A stretch of DNA of 64,000 nucleotides from Flavobacteriales bacterium (GCA_016703105.1 JADJCS010000007.1:186001-250000); one strand, 5' to 3'. Positions 17,928 through 27,131 are shown, counted from the stretch's first letter. Notes: generated by a model not told the origin, from the letters alone. Translations and numbers: made by a program.

Positions 17928-19859
17928 TCAGTTCGCCGTTTCGGCCAGGGCTTCGAGCTTGGCGGCGGCATCCTCCCATTCGGCCATGGTACTGGCGATG
18001 CGTTGCGCCAGCTCCCCGAGGCGGGCATATCCCTTGTCAACCTCGGAAGCGGCTACACCGCTCGTCATAACACGGGCCTGAAGAGCTTTCTCCTCCTGCT
18101 CCAAGGTGGCCAACTGTTTCTCCAGACGCTCCACCTGGTTCTGCAAGCGGCGCCGCTCCTTGTCGCGTTCCTTCTTCTCGTGGTAATCGTTCTTCGACCC
18201 GCTTTCCTGGCGGGCTGCCGCTTGTCGGGCACTACTGGCCCCCATGTCGGCCGTTTGCAGTGCCTTGCGCTTCTCGATCAGCTCCAGGATGTCCATGTGC
18301 TGGTCCCGGATGCGCAGGTCATCCAATTCGAGAAGGCGATTGGTGAGGCCGGTGAGGAAATCGCGATCATGGCTCACGAGCAGGAAGGTGCCGTCGTAGT
18401 TCTTCAGGGCTTCCTTCAGCACATCCTTGCTCTGAATGTCCAAGTGGTGGGTGGGCTCATCGAGCAGCAGGAAGTTGAGCGGTCGCAACAACATGCAGCA
18501 GAGGGCCAGACGCGCGCGCTCACCGCCGCTCAGCACTTTCACCTTCTTGTCGACATCCTCTCCGCTGAACATGAACGCACCCAGCATAGCACGCACGCGT
18601 ACTCGGTTGTCCTCGCTGGCAGCATCTTCCGCCGTTTCCAACACCGTGCGCTGCGGGGTCATGCGCTCGGGCATGTCCTGGGCGTAATATCCAACGATCA
18701 CGTTGTGACCCAGACGGATCTCACCTTCATAGGGCTCCTCGCCCACGATCATGCGCACCAAGGTGCTTTTGCCGGTGCCATTGGCCCCGACCAACGCGAG
18801 GTGCTCCCCTTTGGCGATGGTCAGTTCAGCGTTCTGGAAGATCTTCTTCGGGCCGTAGGACTTGCTGACGTTCTTCACCTCCGCCACCAACTTCCCGCTG
18901 TTCGGAGCGGGAGGGAATTTCACCAACATCTTCCGTAGGTCCTCATCCTCCACCTCGATGCGGTCAAGCTTCTCCAGCTTGGTGATAAGGCTCTGCGCGA
19001 AAGCCGCCTTGCTCGCCTTCGCCCGGAATTTGTTGATGAGATCGGTGGTTTCCTTGATGTAGCGCTGTTGGTCCTTGGCCGCAGCGGATTGCTGCTCGCG
19101 CTCCACCTTGCGCAATTCCACGTATTGGGTCCAAGGCACCTTGCGATCGATGAGTTCGCCACCGGTGACCTCCAAGGTGCGTTTGGTAAGGCGGTCTAGA
19201 AAGGTCTTGTCGTGTGAGATCAGGACCAACGCGGCAGGATAGGTCCGCAGCAGGTCTTCCAACCACTGGATGGCGGGCAGATCGAGGTGGTTGGTGGGCT
19301 CGTCGAGGAGGAGCAGGTCGGGCTGCATGAGCAGGATACGTGCGAGTTCCGCCCGCATCCGCCAGCCACCGCTCAACTCTGACAGCGGGCGATGCATATC
19401 CTGCCCCACGAAGCCGATGCCTTTCAGCATGCGCTCGATCTGCATGTCATGGTCCGCTGCGCCCAAGGCATTGAGCCGGTCATGCGCGTGGGCCAGCAAG
19501 GTGGCCAGCTCCATGGCCTCCTCGTCGGTGATGGTGCCCTCCAATTCCTTCTCGATGCGGGCCAGGGAAGCGTTCAAGGCCTGCGCCTCTTCGAACGCCT
19601 TCTCCGCGACCTGCCAGGGTGTGAGTTTCAGGTCATGGTCCATCTGCTGTGGCAGATAGCCCATGGTGAGCTCCTTCGGCTTGCCCACCGTGCCCTTGTC
19701 GAACTGTTGCTGGCCCGCGAGGATCTTGAGCAGGGTGCTCTTACCCGCACCGTTCCGCCCCACCAAACCAATGCGGTCATCACTTCCGATGAAGAACGAA
19801 ACCTCATCGAACATGGGCCGTTGGCCGAAGTGCAAGGTCAGTCTCGATACGTCGATCAT
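17928..19859 (-). CDS. ABC-F family ATPase (ribosome-associated)
   Basis: This 643-residue soluble protein has two ABC domains and no membrane segment. Domain 1 has GRNGAGKSTLLK (residues 35-46), LSGGWRMRAELARIL and LLDEPTNHLD; domain 2 has GANGTGKSTLV, LSGGERARLALCCML and LLDEPTHHLD. Between them lies the charged inter-domain arm (about 240-300), and a long coiled coil forms the C-terminus (about 540-640). This is the Uup/EttA-type plan of translation factors that act in the ribosomal E site; the C-terminal coiled coil favours a Uup-like member. The second Walker B region has His in place of the usual Asn (DEPTHHLD). It has its own promoter overlapping the gldN terminator. Confidence 0.9.
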   Translation of the reverse strand: MIDVSRLTLHFGQRPMFDEVSFFIGSDDRIGLVGRNGAGKSTLLKILAGQQQFDKGTVGKPKELTMGYLPQQMDHDLKLTPWQVAEKAFEEAQALNASLARIEKELEGTITDEEAMELATLLAHAHDRLNALGAADHDMQIERMLKGIGFVGQDMHRPLSELSGGWRMRAELARILLMQPDLLLLDEPTNHLDLPAIQWLEDLLRTYPAALVLISHDKTFLDRLTKRTLEVTGGELIDRKVPWTQYVELRKVEREQQSAAAKDQQRYIKETTDLINKFRAKASKAAFAQSLITKLEKLDRIEVEDEDLRKMLVKFPPAPNSGKLVAEVKNVSKSYGPKKIFQNAELTIAKGEHLALVGANGTGKSTLVRMIVGEEPYEGEIRLGHNVIVGYYAQDMPERMTPQRTVLETAEDAASEDNRVRVRAMLGAFMFSGEDVDKKVKVLSGGERARLALCCMLLRPLNFLLLDEPTHHLDIQSKDVLKEALKNYDGTFLLVSHDRDFLTGLTNRLLELDDLRIRDQHMDILELIEKRKALQTADMGASSARQAAARQESGSKNDYHEKKERDKERRRLQNQVERLEKQLATLEQEEKALQARVMTSGVAASEVDKGYARLGELAQRIASTMAEWEDAAAKLEALAETAN

Positions 19860-19917
19860 CGCGGTGCTCTAGCCCCCGAGCTCGGCCGGTGAAGTATGCC
19901 TGCTGGAGAAAGGGGCG

Positions 19918-19925
19918 CAAAAGTA
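19918..19925 (-). promoter_or_regulatory. -7 promoter element (TACTTTTG) of the ABC-F gene
   Basis: The minus strand reads TACTTTTG, an exact TAnnTTTG match about 58 bases before the ABC-F start codon. It begins just two bases after the terminator stem of the gldKLMN operon, so its T-rich core also serves as the tail of that terminator. Confidence 0.55.
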
Positions 19926-19926
19926 G

Positions 19927-19951
19927 CGAAGCCCCGGGATCCGGGGCTTCG
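19927..19951 (-). terminator. Terminator of the sprF-gldKLMN operon
   Basis: CGAAGCCCCGG (19927-19937) pairs with CCGGGGCTTCG (19941-19951), an 11-bp perfect stem with a three-base loop, 20 bases past the gldN stop. The minus strand then reads CTACTTTTG, a short T-tract. It is the only strong hairpin between gldN and the ABC-F gene. Confidence 0.75.
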
Positions 19952-19971
19952 TAAGGCTCATAGGGGAAAGA

Positions 19972-20838
19972 TCAGAAGTTCCAGAGATCGTGCTCGAACT
20001 CAAAGAGGGATTGCTTGATCTCCTCCCCTTCAAGCAGCGCATCAAGACCGGTCCGGTACACCCCGATCTTCCGATCGTACACGTTGCTCCACTTTGTAAT
20101 GGTGCTCGAGAACTGGCGCTTCCAGAAGATATCCTCGAAACTGCGCCGTTCCGCATCGTTCTCCCGGTTGAAGACCTCCCAGTTGGCGAAGACATACCTG
20201 CACTCTGGGAAGTACAGCCAGAATAGGGTTTGGAATCCCTTGGATTCACCATCCTGTCCCTTCTTTTCGATCATCGGCGCAATGCCAATGATCCGGATAT
20301 CGATCTTGCTGCGTTGCTTATCGAAGATCCAATCCTCCTTGATCCTGTACCGTTTGACATCCGAGGATTCCAGAGATATCTCTTGAATCACCTGCTGCAT
20401 ATCACCAGGGTTGTCCGGATCCTCGGTGTACGAAGTGTCCAAACGCATGAACATGGTCTTCAGATCGGATGGAAGTAAGGGTGTCTTGAATTCGTCCTCT
20501 TCGACCAAGTCCCCGGCATAGTACGCTGTGATACTTCCGTCGGTGAGCAGTCCCTGACGGATCACATCGAACAGACTCTTTCGATCGCTGATAGGGGTGA
20601 TCGGATAATACAGCGGATGGTTGATCTTCTCGCGCATATCGATCTCCCGCCAAACACGTCGAGCGTACATGACATCCGCTTCACGAATGTGGGTATAAGG
20701 GACTACCCGTTTTGTCTTCGTATGCTCCTTTATGTACGCACCGTCCAAGACCGTTTGGGCTTGCACTGGAGCCATGACCATCACAAAGATCACGATCGGA
20801 CCAAGTATCCGAATTGCGCTGGGCTGGTGCTTCTTCAT
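19972..20838 (-). CDS. gldN: Gliding motility / T9SS protein GldN (PorN)
   Basis: This 288-residue periplasmic protein has a signal peptide ending VQAQ (about residue 28). The body has the family's wording: TVLDGAYIKEHTKTKRVVPY, MYARRVWREIDMREKINHPLYYP, RIIGIAPM and LFWLYFPECRYVFANWEVFN. GldN/PorN forms a large ring with the lipoprotein GldK/PorK around the T9SS translocon and touches the periplasmic part of GldM. It is the last gene of the minus-strand operon, 15 bases after gldM, with a strong terminator behind it. Length and order are normal. Confidence 0.95.
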   Translation of the reverse strand: MKKHQPSAIRILGPIVIFVMVMAPVQAQTVLDGAYIKEHTKTKRVVPYTHIREADVMYARRVWREIDMREKINHPLYYPITPISDRKSLFDVIRQGLLTDGSITAYYAGDLVEEDEFKTPLLPSDLKTMFMRLDTSYTEDPDNPGDMQQVIQEISLESSDVKRYRIKEDWIFDKQRSKIDIRIIGIAPMIEKKGQDGESKGFQTLFWLYFPECRYVFANWEVFNRENDAERRSFEDIFWKRQFSSTITKWSNVYDRKIGVYRTGLDALLEGEEIKQSLFEFEHDLWNF

Positions 20839-20853
20839 GGCTTCTAGGATTGA

Positions 20854-22506
20854 TCAGGTGACCTTCAAAGACAGCGATCCGATGCTGGTGATGGTACCAT
20901 CCGGCTTCTTCACCTTGATGTTATCGATGTACACCTTCGCACCGGCCTTTACTTTCTTGAGCATGTCCTTTTGTTCCTGAGAGACCTTATTGCCCTTTGC
21001 GGACTTCTCGGCGTAAGTCCCCCCCATCGTCACACCAATGTTGAATTCGATCACCTCGAACTTCAGATCGAACTCAAAGCCTTCCATCTTCGCGATCACG
21101 CCGAGCGCGGCAGTTAGTTCAGATGCTTTGATCGTCGCATCACTCACTCCCTTCCCTCCGAACTGCGGTGTCGGGTTCGGTACGGACTTCACCCGGAATT
21201 TAACACCCGGCATGCTCTTGCGTTGGCCCCCAGGCATCTCCACGCTTACGCTCACAGTAGCTTCAGTGCCTTTGCCCGGCTTCACGATATAGCCCTGGGC
21301 CCCTTTGGTGATACTACCGTTGTCAATGCTGGGCTGGATCTTGTCCGCCGAGAATCCGGGAACGCTCACATCCACCGGGTTGTCGATGCCGCGGTAGAAC
21401 ACGTTCATCTTGGTAGGGCTGACCACAAGGTTGGGCTGCGCCACCTCGTAGTTCGCATAGAACGGATAACGCCGCTCCTCCTGTCCCGCCTGCTTGAACT
21501 TGATGATACCCTTCCATTCCTTGGCACCCACGCCCTGGCCGGGGAGGCGCAGTTTTCCTTTGCCATCGGCTCCGATGGGAACAACTTCCTTATCGCCGAT
21601 CACCTCCATTTTCACCGTGTCGATGGTGCCGTTCTTCGACAACTCGACCACCGGATGGTTGAGCGGGTCGTATCCAGCCAGGTACACATCGGCCCGGAAC
21701 GAATCGCCGACCGTGATGTAATTGCTCACCGGCAGAACGACCGGTGCCAGCTCGGAGAATTTCATTGCAGCTCCTTCCACATCGCCCATGAGGAAACCCA
21801 CGCATTCGTTCTCCAAATTCCGCACGTCGCTTTGCAGCTTGGAGAGGATGGTGATGCCTGCCGCCAGTGGGACGTGGTAGAAGTTGATGCTCTCCCAGTT
21901 GTTCATGGTGCCGGAGGCGTCGGCACGATCGCTCAGATCGAACACACGGTCCACCTGTGCGGCCAGTGCCGGGTTCTTGGCGCCGACCTGCTTGATCAGA
22001 TCTCGATACGCCTCGATCTTGGTCCGTAGTTCCCTTGCGGTCATTTCACCCTCCTTCGGTTTGGCCGGCTCCGACCCGATCATCAACTCGGTGATCTTGT
22101 TGTAGTCGTCCTTCTTCTCAACGAGCGCAAGGTTGATGATGGTATCCCTTCCCCTTTCGTCCTTCCCGATCACCTTCTCTACGGGCCAACCTTCTGTGGC
22201 GGTGATCACCTTCACCTTGAGTTGATCGATGTGCGCGAGAAGCTCAGCAGCGACCTTCTGCACGGACTCAGCCTGTCTCCACGCCGCGCCGTACTTCTTC
22301 TCGTTCTCAGCCGCCATCCCGGAGAACTGGCCATAGGTGGCATCCATCTTCTCCTTCAGGGTGAGCTTGGTGGTCTCCAAGCCGTTGTTCACCGTCACGA
22401 AGCTGTCCAGGATCTCCTTGGATACGTTCAGCGCGAGAAGCGCCGTCAGCACCAAGTACATCATGTTGATCATCTTCTGACGCGGCGTCTGTTTGCCACT
22501 AGCCAT
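20854..22506 (-). CDS. gldM: Gliding motility / T9SS motor protein GldM (PorM)
   Basis: This 550-residue protein has one N-terminal membrane helix (MINMMYLVLTALLALNVSKEILDSF, residues about 11-35) and a long periplasmic part in four domains that spans from the inner membrane to the GldK/GldN ring. With GldL it forms the proton-driven rotary motor of the T9SS. The start MASGKQTPRQKMINMMYLVL is the family signature, and the conserved GldM C-terminal region with VVSPTKMNVFYRGIDNPVDVSV-type strands is present. It lies between gldL (54-base gap) and gldN (15-base gap). Confidence 0.96.
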   Translation of the reverse strand: MASGKQTPRQKMINMMYLVLTALLALNVSKEILDSFVTVNNGLETTKLTLKEKMDATYGQFSGMAAENEKKYGAAWRQAESVQKVAAELLAHIDQLKVKVITATEGWPVEKVIGKDERGRDTIINLALVEKKDDYNKITELMIGSEPAKPKEGEMTARELRTKIEAYRDLIKQVGAKNPALAAQVDRVFDLSDRADASGTMNNWESINFYHVPLAAGITILSKLQSDVRNLENECVGFLMGDVEGAAMKFSELAPVVLPVSNYITVGDSFRADVYLAGYDPLNHPVVELSKNGTIDTVKMEVIGDKEVVPIGADGKGKLRLPGQGVGAKEWKGIIKFKQAGQEERRYPFYANYEVAQPNLVVSPTKMNVFYRGIDNPVDVSVPGFSADKIQPSIDNGSITKGAQGYIVKPGKGTEATVSVSVEMPGGQRKSMPGVKFRVKSVPNPTPQFGGKGVSDATIKASELTAALGVIAKMEGFEFDLKFEVIEFNIGVTMGGTYAEKSAKGNKVSQEQKDMLKKVKAGAKVYIDNIKVKKPDGTITSIGSLSLKVT

Positions 22507-22560
22507 GTTCCTCGAGCAGGTTTAGGTCGTTCCTTGAGTGGGTTGGTCGCAGGGGTCGGC

Positions 22561-23349
22561 TCAGCGCACGGTCATGGCGGCAAGCATGTTGCCGTACACG
22601 GTGTTCAATTTGCCCAAGTTGTCGCTCAAAACGGCGATGTTCTCCTTGTACCGCTTGGTATCATCCACGCTGTTCTGGAGATGGGTGAGCAATTCACCCA
22701 CACCGGCGAACATCTGGTTGGCGGCTTCAAGCTTCTCGCGGCTGCTGCGCAGTTGGAGTTCGTACATCTCGTTCAGCGCGGTGAGGTTGGTGCTCATCTT
22801 GCTCAAGCTCTCTCCGGCGCTCTTGCCTGCGTCAGCGTGAGCTGTAAGTCCCACGAGGCTCTCGCTCGCGCGGGCATAGCTATCGCTCAGCTCGGTCACT
22901 TTCACGGAAGCTCCCTTCAAGCTGTTGGCGTACTCGTTCGTCGCAGAAGCCGCTCCGGTGATCTCGCCCATCTGCTTGGCCTGGTCGCTCAGGCTGCGCA
23001 TGCCATCGCCCAAGCTGGCGATGAGCTCGGGTTCGATCTTGGCGCTTTCCAGCATATCATCGAGTTGCTCGGTGATCGATCGCTGGTCCTCCTTTTTGAA
23101 ATCATCCCCTTCGGCACGTTCGCCGGTGGCGAGTTCCGGGTAGACCAAGCTCCAATCAGGATCCTCGTGCGGTGGTTCGAAAGCGGAGAAGAAGAAGATA
23201 ATGGCCTCGGTACTGAGACCAAGGATCAGGAACAAGTCAGCAGCGGGCCAGTGCTGGATCTTGAACAGCGCGCCAACGATCACGACGGCTGCGCCGATCC
23301 CGTAAAGTTTGGCCATGAAATTCTTCCATGCTTTGCTGCCTGGTCTCAT
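22561..23349 (-). CDS. gldL: Gliding motility / T9SS motor protein GldL (PorL)
   Basis: This 262-residue inner-membrane protein has two N-terminal helices (about residues 12-32 and 36-58) holding the KIQHWPAADLFLILG stretch, then a long cytoplasmic coiled-coil tail rich in Ala, Glu and Ser. The membrane segments, including the conserved Glu in STEAIIFFFSAFEPP, carry the proton path; five GldL surround two GldM helices in the motor. The start MRPGSKAWKNFMAKLYGIGA fits the family. Second of the four gld genes. Confidence 0.95.
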   Translation of the reverse strand: MRPGSKAWKNFMAKLYGIGAAVVIVGALFKIQHWPAADLFLILGLSTEAIIFFFSAFEPPHEDPDWSLVYPELATGERAEGDDFKKEDQRSITEQLDDMLESAKIEPELIASLGDGMRSLSDQAKQMGEITGAASATNEYANSLKGASVKVTELSDSYARASESLVGLTAHADAGKSAGESLSKMSTNLTALNEMYELQLRSSREKLEAANQMFAGVGELLTHLQNSVDDTKRYKENIAVLSDNLGKLNTVYGNMLAAMTVR

Positions 23350-23433
23350 CGGATTTCCTTGCTTTTGGAGGTTGCTGTGAAGAGTGAGTGTTGTTGAACG
23401 TCCGCAGCACAGGGCTACGAGCGCGATCTTCGT

Positions 23434-24783
23434 CTAGAGGTCTTCCGCGTTCACGGCCTTACCACGGCCCAGGAAGGTCATCACACTGCGGAAACCGATA
23501 TAGCACTTCGCCGTGTCCTGGTACTCATAACTGCGCGTACCGGTCTGGAGATAGTAGCCGATGTCCTTCCACGAACCACCGCGGATCACTTTCCGCTTGA
23601 GGCTGGGTGGGTCATTGGCCAGGGCATCATAGCTGTAATCGGGGTTCAGGTCGTGGTCGAAATCGTAGACAGCCTCATCAAAAGCCGTACTGGTCCACTC
23701 ACTCACGTTCCCCGACATGTTGTAGAGCCCATAGTCGTTCGGGCTGTAGCTATCCACTGGCACCGTATGGAACCCACCGTCGTCCACGTAGTTCCCATTG
23801 AGCGGTTTGAAGTTGCCCAGGAAGCAGCCCTGACGGTTCCGGATGTAAGGACCACCCCAAGGATAGGGGGCCAGATCCAGGCCGCCGCGGGAAGCGTATT
23901 CCCACTCGGCCTCGGTCGGCAGGCGGAAGCGGTTCACGAAGGGCTCCTCGTTCTGGCTCAGCCAGGTGTTCATGAGCATGGAGCGCCACACATTGAAGGC
24001 GGTAGCCTGCGTCCAAGTGATACCCACGACCGGGTAATCGTCGTAGGCCGGATGCCAGAAATAATTCTCCGTCATCGGCTCATTGAACGAATAGGTGAAG
24101 TCATGCACCCAAGCCAAGGTGTCCGGGTACACGTTGATCACCTCCTTGATGATGAACTTGCTACGATCGCTGTGACCTCGGATGGCGTTGTTCTGGCCCT
24201 TGACGTTGGTGTAGCTGAGGTCCAGGTCCTTCCCCGCTTTTCGAGCGGCCTCCTTAAGGTCGATCCAATAGTACTCGAACATCAGCTTCCGGGTGTCGAT
24301 CTCCTGGCGGCGATAGAACTGTTCGCTCTCGCTCAAGAACATGTCCGCCAAGGCCTCGCGCTCCTCTTCGCCCCACCAGTTGATCCGTTCGCGCCAATTG
24401 ATCACGGGCGGATCGATCTCCTCACCGTACTCATCCTCACTGACGATGTGCTCGCCAATATCCTCTTCGCCCAGAAGTCGCTTGGCCGTGCTGTCCTTCA
24501 CGTAGAACACGAACTGCCTGTACTCGTTGTTGGAGATCTCCGTCTGGTCGATGTAGAACGCTTGTACCGACACGGTCTTGCTCTTGGTGACCAGGGCATA
24601 GGGAACGTCCTGATCGCTGGGCCCCATGACGTAGCTGCCCATCGGTATGTAGTTCATGCCGTAGGGGTCCACTTGGAACCAGTCCGGGCGCCCTTGGACG
24701 CCGATCAACTGCCCCTGTCCGCCGCCGCCGCAACTCGCCAGCAAGCCGACAGCGCCGAGATAAAGAATGGGACGAAGTGTCAT
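23434..24783 (-). CDS. gldK: Gliding motility / T9SS lipoprotein GldK (PorK)
   Basis: This 449-residue outer-membrane lipoprotein has a signal ending LLASC (Cys19) and a Gly-rich linker. The rest is an FGE-sulfatase-like fold: GMNYIPMGSYVMG, FYIDQTEISNNEYRQFV, YPVVGITWTQATAFNVWRS, RLPTEAEWEYASRGG, NMSGNVSEWTSTAFDE and RGGSWKDIGYYLQTGTRSYEY. The catalytic cysteines of true formylglycine-generating enzymes are not apparent, as usual for GldK, which is structural. It forms the ring with GldN under the outer membrane. It stands between sprF and gldL in the conserved order. Confidence 0.95.
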   Translation of the reverse strand: MTLRPILYLGAVGLLASCGGGGQGQLIGVQGRPDWFQVDPYGMNYIPMGSYVMGPSDQDVPYALVTKSKTVSVQAFYIDQTEISNNEYRQFVFYVKDSTAKRLLGEEDIGEHIVSEDEYGEEIDPPVINWRERINWWGEEEREALADMFLSESEQFYRRQEIDTRKLMFEYYWIDLKEAARKAGKDLDLSYTNVKGQNNAIRGHSDRSKFIIKEVINVYPDTLAWVHDFTYSFNEPMTENYFWHPAYDDYPVVGITWTQATAFNVWRSMLMNTWLSQNEEPFVNRFRLPTEAEWEYASRGGLDLAPYPWGGPYIRNRQGCFLGNFKPLNGNYVDDGGFHTVPVDSYSPNDYGLYNMSGNVSEWTSTAFDEAVYDFDHDLNPDYSYDALANDPPSLKRKVIRGGSWKDIGYYLQTGTRSYEYQDTAKCYIGFRSVMTFLGRGKAVNAEDL

Positions 24784-24884
24784 GGTTGCTCCGTTTGTGC
24801 CGTTCGTTGCCGATGCCTTCGGTCCGGGTAAGCGAACACTTCAGGCTAGACTTGGTACGGCAGGTCTGGTTTGTGGGTTACTGA

Positions 24885-25817
24885 TCAGAGGAACCGGATG
24901 TTCCGATAGATCTCCAGCTTCTCCGGCTTGACGATCTTGAAACAGTAGTTAAGCATGACCTCGTGGCTTCCACTGCTGTAGTTGCTCAACAACGAGGTAG
25001 TGACATCGTAACTGTACCCCAAACGGATGGAGGAATTGCCATTTGGGAACTTGTACTGGTAACCGAGCATGGGGGCTATCGCGTCCTCTGTTCTGTAGGA
25101 AACGCCCAGCCAAACCATGTTATTATAAAGGAAAGTGGCGTTGACGTCCAACTGGGGGGTGGTCCCATCGGTCTTCACTAGAACGCTGGGCTGCAACACA
25201 TACTTCTTGTTCCCTCCAATGGCCCAATCATACCCGCCTTGGAGATAGTAGTGGCGGGCGTTCTGGATGCTCACTTGCTCCAGCTTGGTTTGCGGCAGTT
25301 GGGTACTGCTGAGGCCGACCCAGAAGGTGGGTGCGACGTAGTAAAAACCAAGCCCCATATCAAAGCCGGTCGCGGAAACCCCGTTGTCCGGGATGGCGGC
25401 ATCCTGGGTGACATCATCCACTGCGATCCAGTCACTTCCCAAGGAACGGCTGGTCATTCCGACGTAGAGACCCATACCCAAGGTCCCTGGACCCAGCTTG
25501 CGGTGGAACGAGTAGTGGAGTCTGGCGATCGTGCCCTTCTGCTGGCCCAATTGGTCGGCATAGAACGAAATGCCTACGCCACTGCTGATCTTGCTGATGG
25601 GCATTTGGAAGTTGAAGAGGCCGGTTTTAGGGGCTCCTTCGAAACCGCTCCACTGCTGTCGAAGCAACGCGGTTACACACATGGACCCGCTCGTGCCCGC
25701 AACGCCCGGGTTGATGGAGATGCGGTCGAACATGTATTGCGAGTACTGCGGATCCTGCTGGGCGAACGACGCGCTTCCCAACACCGCGCAGAGCGCTACG
25801 GTAGTTATCCCCCTCAT
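24885..25817 (-). CDS. PorP/SprF family T9SS outer-membrane protein
   Basis: The product has 310 residues from ATG 25817, which follows promoter and leader sequence and gives the signal MRGITTVALCAVLGSASFAQ. The family signature QQDPQYSQYMFDRISINPGVAGTSG follows at once, then a beta barrel of about 14 strands. PorP/SprF proteins sit in the outer membrane, bind peptidoglycan-linked partners and help carry particular T9SS clients such as SprB-type adhesins. Placement directly before gldK matches porPKLMN of Porphyromonas and sprF-type genes of flavobacteria. A -33/-7 promoter 70-100 bases upstream likely drives the whole operon. Confidence 0.93.
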   Translation of the reverse strand: MRGITTVALCAVLGSASFAQQDPQYSQYMFDRISINPGVAGTSGSMCVTALLRQQWSGFEGAPKTGLFNFQMPISKISSGVGISFYADQLGQQKGTIARLHYSFHRKLGPGTLGMGLYVGMTSRSLGSDWIAVDDVTQDAAIPDNGVSATGFDMGLGFYYVAPTFWVGLSSTQLPQTKLEQVSIQNARHYYLQGGYDWAIGGNKKYVLQPSVLVKTDGTTPQLDVNATFLYNNMVWLGVSYRTEDAIAPMLGYQYKFPNGNSSIRLGYSYDVTTSLLSNYSSGSHEVMLNYCFKIVKPEKLEIYRNIRFL

Positions 25818-25886
25818 ACGTGTGTTCCGTTCAGTTCCTTGCCTGGGCGGAGCCAAGTCTTCCCTCTTGCTCCAGCGAACCCGGCG

Positions 25887-25916
25887 CCAATATAGCAAAG
25901 ATCCGAGCCCACAAAA
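25887..25916 (-). promoter_or_regulatory. Promoter of the sprF-gldKLMN operon
   Basis: The minus strand reads TTTTG (25916-25912), a 17-base spacer, then TATATTGG (25894-25887). This fits the Bacteroidota -33 TTG / -7 TAnnTTTG layout with one deviation in the -7 box. It lies about 70 bases upstream of the sprF/porP ATG and in front of an otherwise closely spaced five-gene run. Confidence 0.5.
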
Positions 25917-25961
25917 TTTCAGCAAGCGCCCGTAGGGCTTGACCGTTGCGGCCGCCCGATA

Positions 25962-27131
25962 TCAGGCCAGCTTCTGGAAGGTGCGCCACCAGCGGTCGGG
26001 CACCTCCTCACGACAGGCCAGCTGGTAGTCGGCATAGGAGCATGGGACCAAGTGGTGCCGCTCGAACCGGGCCTCTTGTTCGGCCCTGTAGGGTACATCC
26101 ATCCACCAGCGATCGCTCACGGAACTCTTGTAGAATACCAGTTCCTGTTCATTGCCTCGGATAGGAATGCGGAACCGTGTGAACCGCTTGCGGTCAAGCC
26201 ATGGCAGGTCGTTCGTGCGGCTGCGCAGGCCGTCCAAAAAACACCACATGAGCTGCGCCGCCAGTTGGGCCGTCACCTGGTCCTGGTCCCGATCAGGGTC
26301 GAGCTCATAGATACCGAGGGACGTGATCTTCTCACTTACCCCGGCATACCGGAGCAATTGGCAGATCTCTTCCGCATGAAATCCATTGGGGCCCGGGTTG
26401 GTGGTACCCGGCGCGTCACTACGCCTCACGGCGTTCAAGTCCACGCTCAACGTGTCGCCGTTACGTAGCACGGGTTCCGCATCTGCCATGGAACTGCGCA
26501 GCTCACCCAACCGGTGAGCGTCGAAGAAGAGCTTGTCCATGAGTTCGACCCCCGGCTGGTCCACGAGGTAGGTCTGGTAGCCCAGATTGCTATAGTTGAA
26601 GAGGAAGTTGGGCTGGCGCAGAACGATATGGCTTAGGTAGCTGGACTCCGCCAACCCTTGCCCGGGTTCGCCCAGGTCGAACCGCGGGTCGATACACACG
26701 AGGTTGGCCGTGCGTTCCAGCCGCTCATAGGCCAGGTATTGGGTGTAGGTATGGCCCTGTCCGCCGCCCAGAATGATGGGGACGATATTCCGACGGATCA
26801 GTTCCGCCAACGTTTCGGCCAAAGCGTGCTGCGTGTCCTGCAAGGTGGCGCCAGGGTGCAGATCGCCCAGATCGACCAAATGCACGTGTCCGTTCGGCCG
26901 ATACAACTTGTAGAACTGCTCGCGGATGGCATCCGCAGCATGAACGCAACTTCGCGGGCGGGCATGTCCAGGGTCATCCAACACACCCAGAAGCGCTACT
27001 TGCGCTCCCTCAAGATCGGGGAAGCCCTGGGGTGTATGGAACCGCGTGCCATCGCCCAGACTATGCGCCAGCCATTCCGGGAGGTCCTTCCCGAAGCGCG
27101 CGCTCGGCTGGAAGTAAATGCTGAAGTCCAT
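25962..27131 (-). CDS. Arginase/formimidoylglutamase-fold protein, degenerate metal site
   Basis: The product has 389 residues. The ureohydrolase fold shows in VALLGVLDD, a GGG loop (PIILGGGQGHTYTQYLAYE), a CIDPRFDLG strand and a late SVDLNAVRRSDAP strand. In active arginases the corresponding motifs are GGxH, DAHxD and (S)xDxDxxDP, which bind two Mn ions; here His and most Asp ligands are replaced (GGGQ, DPRFD, DLNAVRRSD). This is a recognisable Bacteroidota subfamily with an altered site, commonly annotated as formimidoylglutamase but probably not acting as such. It lies between topA and the T9SS operon on the same strand. Function unknown. Confidence 0.75.
   Translation of the reverse strand: MDFSIYFQPSARFGKDLPEWLAHSLGDGTRFHTPQGFPDLEGAQVALLGVLDDPGHARPRSCVHAADAIREQFYKLYRPNGHVHLVDLGDLHPGATLQDTQHALAETLAELIRRNIVPIILGGGQGHTYTQYLAYERLERTANLVCIDPRFDLGEPGQGLAESSYLSHIVLRQPNFLFNYSNLGYQTYLVDQPGVELMDKLFFDAHRLGELRSSMADAEPVLRNGDTLSVDLNAVRRSDAPGTTNPGPNGFHAEEICQLLRYAGVSEKITSLGIYELDPDRDQDQVTAQLAAQLMWCFLDGLRSRTNDLPWLDRKRFTRFRIPIRGNEQELVFYKSSVSDRWWMDVPYRAEQEARFERHHLVPCSYADYQLACREEVPDRWWRTFQKLA

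Noticed and set aside
22222..24831. Long plus-strand frames (391 and 392 codons) opposite gldL/gldM and gldK
   Set aside because: The minus strand carries the well-conserved T9SS genes; the plus frames show no motifs.
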